This document shows, one piece after another, positions 1 to 5,612 of a DNA stretch of 6,450 nt. This DNA is from Desulfurococcales archaeon. Lineage in GTDB: Archaea > Thermoproteota > Thermoprotei_A > Sulfolobales > Desulfurococcaceae. Made by a program: the position numbers and the translations under genes. The notes beneath the pieces were generated by a model. That model did no database searches and was not told the DNA's origin. It worked only from the letters and a program-made list of their open reading frames with translations. Each line of letters opens with the position of its first letter. Position 1 is the first letter of the stretch. Location of the stretch: the NCBI GenBank assembly GCA_026985375.1, contig JALSQP010000152.1, positions 1 through 6,450 on the forward strand, written 5' to 3'.

Positions 1-648
1 GATCTCGTATTCACCGCCGTTAGATGCAGCTGTCTCCTCGAACATCCTCACGACTTTCGGGTCGGGATCATATCCCTTAGGACTAGCTATTATTATCTTG
101 CCGCCTAGTATACCGATTCCTAGCATGAGGCTATGTAAGACATTGTCTCTGCCGTCACCGACGAACACTATTTTGAGCTTCTTAAGATCTCTGCCTTTTT
201 TCTCCATAATAGTATAGATATCCGTCAATGCCTGCGCTGGGTGGAGCAGATCGCTAAGACCGTTGATCACGGGGACACGACTATATTGCGCGAGCTTGAC
301 GAGTTTTTCGTGCTCGTATACGCGGGCCATTATGCCGTCGACATATCGTGATAAGACTCTAGCCGTGTCCTCAATGGTTTCTCCTCTGCCTAACTGTAGG
401 TCTCTCCAATTCAAATATAATGCGTCGCCGCCTAGTTCAAGCATGGCTGTCTCGAAGCTTATTCTTGTACGGGTGCTAGGTTTTTCAAAGAGGAGTGCTA
501 GATGCCTCCCTCTTAAGACCGGTATGATCCTTTCTCCAGCCAGGTATCTTTCCTTAAGCATCCTCGCAGTGTCTAGCATGAATTCTAGTTCTTCGCGTGT
601 GAAATCAGCTAGTGACAAGAAGTGCCTGCCTTTCAGACTTGTGACCAT
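1..648 (-). CDS. argF: Ornithine carbamoyltransferase, catabolic or anabolic (3'-truncated by window edge)
   Basis: The visible 216 residues are the N-terminal two thirds of an ornithine carbamoyltransferase, which transfers the carbamoyl group between carbamoyl phosphate and ornithine to give citrulline. The carbamoyl-phosphate signature FEKPSTRTR lies at residues 54-62, the loop LGRGET at 86-91, HPAQ (usually HPCQ) at 136-139, and the start of the ornithine domain, VGDGRDNVLHSL, at 163-174. The family is about 310-335 residues, so roughly 100 residues are missing, including the SMG ornithine loop and the HCLP motif. ATG at 648-646 is chosen because AGGTGGT stands 4 nt upstream and the protein then begins like archaeal OTCases. 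It lies 34 nt behind the MFS gene with no convincing promoter between, so co-transcription is likely. Direction (arginine synthesis or citrulline breakdown with carbamate kinase) cannot be told here. The family call is secure; calling it argF rather than arcB is a convention. Confidence 0.95.
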   Translation of the reverse strand, partial: MVTSLKGRHFLSLADFTREELEFMLDTARMLKERYLAGERIIPVLRGRHLALLFEKPSTRTRISFETAMLELGGDALYLNWRDLQLGRGETIEDTARVLSRYVDGIMARVYEHEKLVKLAQYSRVPVINGLSDLLHPAQALTDIYTIMEKKGRDLKKLKIVFVGDGRDNVLHSLMLGIGILGGKIIIASPKGYDPDPKVVRMFEETAASNGGEYEI

Positions 649-652
649 TATT

Positions 653-659
653 ACCACCT
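653..659 (-). promoter_or_regulatory. Shine-Dalgarno-like site of argF
   Basis: On the minus strand AGGTGGT is followed by AATA and then the ATG of the OTCase gene. It resembles the archaeal GGTGAT/GAGGTGAT ribosome-binding sequence and supports both this start codon and internal translation initiation within a polycistronic message. Confidence 0.6.
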
Positions 660-682
660 ATTCAATTACTAATGGTTCTTGT

Positions 683-1876
683 CTAGTTAAGAATTGAGCG
701 GTGAGACACCACTAAGAACAATGACGCCGCGGCGAAGCCGATCAATGCTGTTAGTGACATATAGGTGAAGGCTATGATGGCTCCATACATCTGATACAGT
801 TTTCCGAGAATGATATTCCCCACCAGATATGCTAAACCATATATTCCATGCATATATCCATAACCAGCTCCACGTGTCCTAACTGGTAGAAGGAGACCAG
901 TGATTATACGTCTAAGTGTGTCGTTGAAAGCCATATATAGTCCGAGCATGACGAATGATATTATTGCAACTGGTGGAGATGGTATTACCACTAGGATCAC
1001 TCCAGTTATGAATGTGAAGATGAAAACTATTGGATAAAGATACCTTCTTCTGGCGCCCATCTTGTCGCTGATAAGTCCCACTGGATAAGCTATTAAGGCA
1101 TATACGGTGTTAGAGATCATTAGGAAGAATAGACTGTATTCCTTGCTCCAGCCTAGTTCGATCGATCTGACCAAGATGAATGCTTGGCTAAACCCCGATA
1201 ATCCAGACATCCCTACAGATAATAGGAAGAACCAATATTCTCTGGACAGTTTACCTGTAGAAACCGTCTTGAGTGTCCTCCTCTCTTCGCCCTGTAGACA
1301 TAATTTCTTCTCTGAGATAATCGTTGCTATGAGGAGAAACGCTAATAGTCCGGGCACTAGGCTCAATATGAAGACTCCGCCGAATCCTAGAAATGGCAGT
1401 ATAAAGAATGCGAGTAGAGGACCTATCATAGCTCCCAGTGTATCGAGGCTCCGATGTAGCCCGAAGGCTTTGCCCCTATATTTTGGAGACGCGCTAAAAG
1501 ATAGTAGTGCGTCGCGCGGAGATGCCCTAATCCCTTTTCCAATGCGATCAACAACTCTTATGAGGGCTATGACTGGCCAGGAACACGTAAAAGCGAAGAA
1601 AGGTTTGGAAACAGATGATATGAAATAACCTGTTGTAGCGAGTAATTTGTACTTCCCAACACGATCAGCCAGTTTTCCACTTATAAGTCGCATCAAGCTA
1701 TCAAGAAATCCTCCTAGACCCTCTACAAAACCTATTATATCTCTACCGTATCCAAGCGATAAAATATAGAAAGGAAGAACGGCATAGACGGACTCGCTAC
1801 TAATATCGGTTAATAGACTTGTAGCACTGAGGGCATAGACGTTCCTACGATTGAAGCATTCCTCTCCGCTACCCAT
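683..1876 (-). CDS. Major facilitator superfamily permease, substrate unknown
   Basis: This is a 397-residue polytopic membrane protein with the usual MFS length and two six-helix halves separated by a charged cytoplasmic loop at about residues 188-212. It carries LTDISSE at 22-28 in helix 1, MFS motif A in the first half (SGKLADRVGK, 66-75), the conserved DRIGKGIRASPRDALL at 110-125, and a second motif A copy (GLISDKMGARRR) at 267-278. The combination of the LTDxSSE and DRxGKGxRxxPRDAL motifs is typical of a widespread prokaryotic MFS group resembling Methanocaldococcus MJ1317, whose substrates are not established. Its ATG overlaps the end of the coiled-coil gene by 8 nt and argF follows after 34 nt, so it is the middle gene of a probable operon. 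Transport of an arginine-pathway amino acid is a possible context-based guess only; nothing in the sequence fixes a substrate. Confidence 0.9.
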   Translation of the reverse strand: MGSGEECFNRRNVYALSATSLLTDISSESVYAVLPFYILSLGYGRDIIGFVEGLGGFLDSLMRLISGKLADRVGKYKLLATTGYFISSVSKPFFAFTCSWPVIALIRVVDRIGKGIRASPRDALLSFSASPKYRGKAFGLHRSLDTLGAMIGPLLAFFILPFLGFGGVFILSLVPGLLAFLLIATIISEKKLCLQGEERRTLKTVSTGKLSREYWFFLLSVGMSGLSGFSQAFILVRSIELGWSKEYSLFFLMISNTVYALIAYPVGLISDKMGARRRYLYPIVFIFTFITGVILVVIPSPPVAIISFVMLGLYMAFNDTLRRIITGLLLPVRTRGAGYGYMHGIYGLAYLVGNIILGKLYQMYGAIIAFTYMSLTALIGFAAASLFLVVSHRSILN

Positions 1877-3359
1877 AGAGCTTCCCTATGAACCTTTCTA
1901 TTATTATCTCGATATCCTTATTGAGACCATATTTTTTTAACAAATGATGAAGAATTTGTCTGGCCTTCCCCTGCTCGACAAGGTCATTCATCCTATAAAC
2001 GAGTAATTTATCTTTCTCGGCATGAACCATCTTCATAAGATCCTTTTTAACGATCTCGATAATTTTATCAATAGCCTTGTTCCTGTAAATATTGATCTTA
2101 CCATCAGCGATGACAACATCATAAGAGGGGACGATCCAGGTACTCTTCTCATTAGAGGCGATAATAATATTTAGATAATACAATGATTCACCCAAACCAG
2201 GACTATGAATCATTGCGTCCTCGTAGAACCGACGGAAGCCGGCAAGTTTAGATGCTATGTAATCAATACATTTCTCAACATCCTTGAACATCGTGTATAT
2301 ATGATTGACTTTACCCTTCATCTCACGCTCTATGTTTCTCTTTTCTTTTACAAGAACCTGTAACTTATTCCTCTCCTTTGTTATGAGGTTGTAGTACTTT
2401 CTCTTAACAAGATCGATCTCTGATTCGGCCTCTCGTCTCAACTCCTCTATCTTATGGAGAATGAGCTTTCTTTCTCTTTCCAGTCTTTTCAGCTCTTCTC
2501 TAAGGAGTTCTTCTTTATCGGCATATGTTGGGTCAGCGATCTTCTTTTTGATCTCAGTCAGTTCACGTTGAATCTGAGTACTCCTAAACAATAATTTTTC
2601 TATCTTGTAATGATAATTTTCTTCAATATTCTTCATTTCATTGTTCATCTTCATACTGAAATTCTGGATATTCGAATCAACAATCTTCCTCGTCTCCTCA
2701 AGACTTAGCTCTAATTCGCCGAAACGTTCATCATAATATTTCGTTATACTTGTTACCCATTCTTTGTACTTCTCGTATAGTAACGAGTGAGCCTGCTGAG
2801 TCAAAGACATCAGGTTTTCGAGCAAAGTGATACTTCTTATGTAAATATACTTTGTGCTCCGATACCCTTCGTCATGCTCAAGCACTAGACCCGTAAGACC
2901 AGTCGTCGTGGCAATGAAGAACAAATACTCTAAAGTATTTTTGATGCCTCCCGTTATGAGGCCAGGCACTTCTTGATACTCAATATCACTGTATTTTCCC
3001 GCATAGATCTCCGTTGCAAGTCGCTTAACTATCTTTAATCCTCTTATGAAATCATGCGTGGATGAAGCATCTATCTCCTCGACAGATTTAAGCAGGAGTG
3101 TTATTGGTGGAGACCATAGAGGCATCTTGGTATTCTTAAGCGTATATGCGTCTACCAATATTCCTTTCTCATCGAATACTTCTAGAAAAGCTATAGGATA
3201 ATATGCTAGGACTATTTGCTTAGGTATTCTTTTTTTCTTCAAATAATCAATGAATAGATGAATTAACAAGTACTCTGGATAGCCAATTCTCTCACATGGA
3301 TTTCCAGGGCTACGTATACATAGTCCTATGATACTTCTAGCGGGGCGTGAAATCCTCAT
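1869..3359 (-). CDS. Coiled-coil protein of unknown function, first gene of the operon
   Basis: I do not recognise this protein. Numbered from the upstream GTG (3368), it is 499 residues in three parts. The N-terminal region (1-180) is globular, with mixed helix and strand and the hydrophobic stretch IVLAYYPIAFLEVF at 52-65. A long charged coiled coil (about 184-360) is broken near IADPTYADKEE (277-287), as if two helices fold back on each other. The globular C-terminus (365-499) contains strand-like WIVPSYDVVIADGKINIY (411-428). No signal peptide or clear membrane span is seen. It is not an SMC/Rad50 ATPase, since no Walker A, signature or Walker B motif is present. Two starts compete: GTG at 3368 and ATG at 3359. 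ATG is preferred because GTGAT, a match to the archaeal Shine-Dalgarno core, stands 4 nt before it. The stop lies inside the MFS gene, so the two are probably translationally linked. A structural or scaffolding role is a guess from the coiled coil. Confidence 0.85.
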   Translation of the reverse strand: MRISRPARSIIGLCIRSPGNPCERIGYPEYLLIHLFIDYLKKKRIPKQIVLAYYPIAFLEVFDEKGILVDAYTLKNTKMPLWSPPITLLLKSVEEIDASSTHDFIRGLKIVKRLATEIYAGKYSDIEYQEVPGLITGGIKNTLEYLFFIATTTGLTGLVLEHDEGYRSTKYIYIRSITLLENLMSLTQQAHSLLYEKYKEWVTSITKYYDERFGELELSLEETRKIVDSNIQNFSMKMNNEMKNIEENYHYKIEKLLFRSTQIQRELTEIKKKIADPTYADKEELLREELKRLERERKLILHKIEELRREAESEIDLVKRKYYNLITKERNKLQVLVKEKRNIEREMKGKVNHIYTMFKDVEKCIDYIASKLAGFRRFYEDAMIHSPGLGESLYYLNIIIASNEKSTWIVPSYDVVIADGKINIYRNKAIDKIIEIVKKDLMKMVHAEKDKLLVYRMNDLVEQGKARQILHHLLKKYGLNKDIEIIIERFIGKLYG

Positions 3360-3363
3360 AGCG

Positions 3364-3368
3364 ATCAC
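3364..3368 (-). promoter_or_regulatory. Shine-Dalgarno-like site deciding the coiled-coil gene start
   Basis: GTGAT on the minus strand is followed by CGCT and ATG. It doubles as the alternative GTG start codon, so only one of the two starts is likely to be used efficiently; spacing favours the ATG at 3359. Confidence 0.4.
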
Positions 3369-3405
3369 TTGCTCCGGTATCTAGGCCTGGATTATCTCTA
3401 TACAC

Positions 3406-3411
3406 TATATA
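3406..3411 (-). promoter_or_regulatory. TATA box, minus-strand operon promoter
   Basis: The minus strand reads TCTATATAGTG here. Archaeal transcription starts about 24-27 nt downstream of the TATA centre, which would put the start near 3383, some 15-25 nt before the coiled-coil gene. This is the expected place for the promoter of the coiled-coil/MFS/argF operon. The core TATATA is palindromic, so the direction is set by the position of the gene. Confidence 0.6.
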
Positions 3412-3461
3412 GATTCTTCAATAACACCTATTATCAAAGACTAGTACGGAGAGAAATACAA

Positions 3462-3468
3462 TTTATAT
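3462..3468 (+). promoter_or_regulatory. TATA box of the second carbamoyltransferase gene, with purine-rich BRE
   Basis: TTTATAT is preceded by the purine-rich GAGAAATA, which fits a TFB-responsive element. Standard archaeal spacing puts the transcription start near 3490, giving a leader of about 33 nt before the ATG at 3524. The leader contains the purine-rich GGGGAAGG (3512-3519), a plausible though imperfect ribosome-binding site. Confidence 0.65.
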
Positions 3469-3523
3469 CTAAGCAAAGACTAGACAATAGACAAGAATAG
3501 TAAATCTGGCTGGGGAAGGCAAG

Positions 3524-4594
3524 ATGAGCAAACCATGGTATGTAGGTTATCTTGAAGGCAAGCACTGGCTCTCCAACACAGACTACGATATCGATACAAT
3601 CTTCAAAGTGCTAGAAGCGGCCAAGGACTTGAAGGAGAAGTTCCATCAAAAGGTCGAGACAAAATACCTGCCGGGCAAGGTCCTATACCTAATATTCTAT
3701 AACAAGAGCCTCAGAACAAGGAACAGCTTCCAGACAGGAATCTACCAGCTAGGTGGTATGGGTATCTTCATATCACCAAACGACGTATACACTCCCACCC
3801 TCCCAGAAGATATGGTGCCATACCAGACTGAAGCCATCCGTGATGTCTCCCGTGTCCTAAGCAGATATGGTGACGGAATTGCCATCAGAATCTATGGTGA
3901 TCCGGCCAAGTGGGTCATCGGCCGCGGACATAGGATCATACAGGAGTTCGCCAAGTGGGCGAGCGTACCAGTCCTCAACATGGAGGACGACGTCTACCAC
4001 CCATTCCAGGCTCTAGCAGACGCCCAGGCAGCTCTCGAGGCTATGGGCTGGCCTAAGGACCTAAAAGGAAAGAAGTTCGTGGTTAGCTATGCCTATAGTG
4101 GAGGACTAAAGCCTTTAGCAGTACCCCAGAGCGTAGCACTCATCGCCGCGATGCTAGGTGCTGACGTATACATTGCTCACCCACCAGGTTTCGAGCTACT
4201 CGACGACGTGATCGAGAAGGTGAAGAAGTACACCGAGTACTGGGGCGCAGAGTTCAAGATAACGCATGATATGGACGAGGCATTCGAAGGCGCCACATTC
4301 GTCTACCCGAAGGCATGGAGCCCGAAGGGCTTCTTCCCACCGTTCAACAGCACTGTAGACAAGGAGGGTGCAAAGGAGTATCAGGCCAAGTTCAAAGACT
4401 GGATCGTGACTATGGAGAGACTAGAGAAAGCCGGCAAGCCGTATTACATGCACTGTGGACCAGCAGACCGCGGACAGGAGGTAACTGACGAAGTACTAGA
4501 CAGCTACGAGAAGAGCCTCTACTTCGAAGAAGCTGAGAATCGTCTACACGTCCAGAAGGCCGTAATGGCCATGGTAATGGGAAGTAAACCCTAA
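3524..4594 (+). CDS. Knotted-type carbamoyltransferase (AOTCase/SOTCase/YgeW-like), substrate unassigned
   Basis: This 356-residue protein belongs to the aspartate/ornithine carbamoyltransferase superfamily. The carbamoyl-phosphate loop is SLRTR (62-66, usual OTCase form STRTR), followed by HPFQ (159-162), MHCGPAD (309-315) and EAENRLHVQKA (336-346). The segment SYAYSGGLKPLAVPQ (188-202) matches the proline-rich loop that makes the trefoil knot in N-acetylornithine and N-succinylornithine carbamoyltransferases and in YgeW. YPKAW (261-265) occupies the place of their (A/P)K(S/N)W and replaces the SMG ornithine loop of true OTCases. The C-terminal part resembles archaeal ArgF. Free ornithine is therefore an unlikely substrate; an N-acylated or otherwise modified acceptor, or a YgeW-like compound, is inferred. 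The gene stands alone under its own promoter, divergent from the argF operon, and is GC-rich with AAG/GAG/GCC-type codons unlike the following gene, suggesting strong expression. Family certain, substrate unknown. Confidence 0.92.
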   Translation: MSKPWYVGYLEGKHWLSNTDYDIDTIFKVLEAAKDLKEKFHQKVETKYLPGKVLYLIFYNKSLRTRNSFQTGIYQLGGMGIFISPNDVYTPTLPEDMVPYQTEAIRDVSRVLSRYGDGIAIRIYGDPAKWVIGRGHRIIQEFAKWASVPVLNMEDDVYHPFQALADAQAALEAMGWPKDLKGKKFVVSYAYSGGLKPLAVPQSVALIAAMLGADVYIAHPPGFELLDDVIEKVKKYTEYWGAEFKITHDMDEAFEGATFVYPKAWSPKGFFPPFNSTVDKEGAKEYQAKFKDWIVTMERLEKAGKPYYMHCGPADRGQEVTDEVLDSYEKSLYFEEAENRLHVQKAVMAMVMGSKP

Positions 4595-4616
4595 ACTTTT
4601 ATCCACCATACCCTAA

Positions 4617-4648
4617 CTCTTTTTTTCTTTACTCTCTTCTCTTCCTTA
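4617..4648 (+). terminator. Pyrimidine/T-rich transcription terminator
   Basis: A run of seven T (4620-4626) sits in an almost unbroken C/T tract that starts 22 nt after the carbamoyltransferase stop codon. Archaeal RNA polymerase terminates at T-rich stretches without needing a hairpin, and no strong stem is seen here. It would separate the highly biased carbamoyltransferase gene from the glycosylase gene. Confidence 0.6.
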
Positions 4649-4662
4649 TCATTGGGGGAAAC

Positions 4663-4692
4663 ATGTGCTGGGAAATGACCATCATACCATGA
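4663..4692 (+). other. Nine-codon mini-ORF overlapping the glycosylase start region
   Basis: ATG at 4663 opens a frame encoding MCWEMTIIP and stops at TGA 4690-4692. That stop overlaps by ATGA with the in-frame ATG at 4689 of the downstream glycosylase gene. GGGGGAA at 4654-4660 could serve either this ATG or the GTG at 4665. It may be a chance frame or a leader peptide feeding translation into the glycosylase; the sequence alone does not decide. Confidence 0.25.
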
Positions 4693-5612
4693 CTGTTTTA
4701 GTTGAAGACAATACAATTATTGTTAGAGGCATTGATTATGCCTTAAGCTTTTACCACTCATATTTGCTCCCGCTTTTCAAACTGGACTATAAGGATGAAA
4801 AACTTGTATTTACAAAAACAACAGGTGTTTGTAAAGGCCTCATATGTAATTACAACAAAGAAAAGCTTGAACTAATGTGTAGAATGCCAAATGAATGTGA
4901 TTTGGGAGATATATTTTCACTATTGGGCATGGAATCCTACCAAAGGGCTTGGCGTAACCCTCGTATTGTGAACAGAGTAGTCGGATATATCATACCGGAT
5001 TGTATCAGGAGAATAAGTATTCCTTCATTACCAGATGATAAAAAATTCATAATCGCAACAATAATTCTTAGTATGAATACAGATTACTATATTAATACAC
5101 TAAGATGGATGAAAGAATTCATTAGATATAAGAGAATTAGATCCATGTCATACCAGGTAGAACTATTTAATAGACTTATAGCCCATCTTGACAAGATCCT
5201 CGACAAGGCAAATGATCCCGTAGAAGAAGCCGTCGAACTACTCTCACTAAAAGGAATAGGGGTCAAGACCGCCCATGCCTACCTACTGCATACATATGGA
5301 TTAACCGATTATGCACCTGTAGACAGGTATTTCATGAGATTTCTTAATATAATAGGCGTTAGTGGTGTAGTGCCAGACAAGAAGAAATGTTTAAGGTCAG
5401 GGTTAGACTGCAAGTCCTGTACATATAGTACTAGCTGTATCTACGCCCTAGCGAAGAGAAAACTTGGAAGCTTGACCGGCATTATACAATCACTCATATA
5501 TTGTCTGCTCAGAACAAGAAGCAAGAGGAAAATCAGCACGGTAGAGGCAATATTGATACGGTTCTCATACATTCTAGAACAACCTAATTATTGTCTGAGG
5601 AATGAGCTATGA
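4665..5612 (+). CDS. HhH-GPD DNA glycosylase with 4Fe-4S cluster, divergent endonuclease III-like
   Basis: The 315-residue protein has the core of the HhH-GPD base-excision repair glycosylases. A helix-hairpin-helix LKGIGVKTA lies at 195-203, with K201 where endonuclease III has its Schiff-base lysine, and PVDRYFMR at 218-225 supplies the catalytic aspartate D220. Four cysteines at 242, 249, 252 and 258 give the exact C-X6-C-X2-C-X5-C spacing of the Nth/MutY iron-sulfur cluster. The helical segment IIATIILSMNTD (129-140) matches the LxxxxLSxQTTD region, with Met where Gln is usual. Roughly 120 N-terminal residues and 55 after the cluster are extra to bacterial Nth (about 211 residues) and are not recognised. 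The lysine predicts a bifunctional glycosylase/AP lyase, but the damaged base is unknown. GTG at 4665 is taken as start because GGGGG lies 6 nt upstream; ATG at 4689 (residue 9) is the alternative. The gene overlaps the radical SAM gene by 4 nt. Confidence 0.88.
   Translation: MLGNDHHTMTVLVEDNTIIVRGIDYALSFYHSYLLPLFKLDYKDEKLVFTKTTGVCKGLICNYNKEKLELMCRMPNECDLGDIFSLLGMESYQRAWRNPRIVNRVVGYIIPDCIRRISIPSLPDDKKFIIATIILSMNTDYYINTLRWMKEFIRYKRIRSMSYQVELFNRLIAHLDKILDKANDPVEEAVELLSLKGIGVKTAHAYLLHTYGLTDYAPVDRYFMRFLNIIGVSGVVPDKKKCLRSGLDCKSCTYSTSCIYALAKRKLGSLTGIIQSLIYCLLRTRSKRKISTVEAILIRFSYILEQPNYCLRNEL
5597..5601 (+). promoter_or_regulatory. Shine-Dalgarno site of the radical SAM gene, inside the glycosylase gene
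   Basis: GAGGA lies 7 nt before the ATG at 5609, within the last codons of the glycosylase gene. Together with the ATGA stop/start overlap it fits translational coupling of the two genes. Confidence 0.6.

Noticed and set aside
263..697. Plus-strand open frame of 144 codons
   Set aside because: It lies antisense to argF and the MFS-argF gap; its translation is Ser/Arg-rich with no domain, while the minus strand encodes a clear OTCase.
1107..1628. Plus-strand open frame of 173 codons
   Set aside because: It is antisense to the MFS permease gene, whose motifs are intact over the same stretch; no recognisable protein in this frame.
1944..1950. ATGATGA, a match to the C box of archaeal C/D guide RNAs
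   Set aside because: No CTGA D box at suitable distance, and the site lies antisense inside a coding gene.
1869..3368. SMC/Rad50-type ATPase reading of the coiled-coil protein
   Set aside because: No Walker A, signature or Walker B motif in either globular end, and the coil is too short.
3524..4594. Plain ornithine carbamoyltransferase (second argF copy)
   Set aside because: The SMG ornithine loop is absent, replaced by a KAW segment, and the proline-rich knot loop is present, so it is not a simple duplicate of the argF at 1-648.
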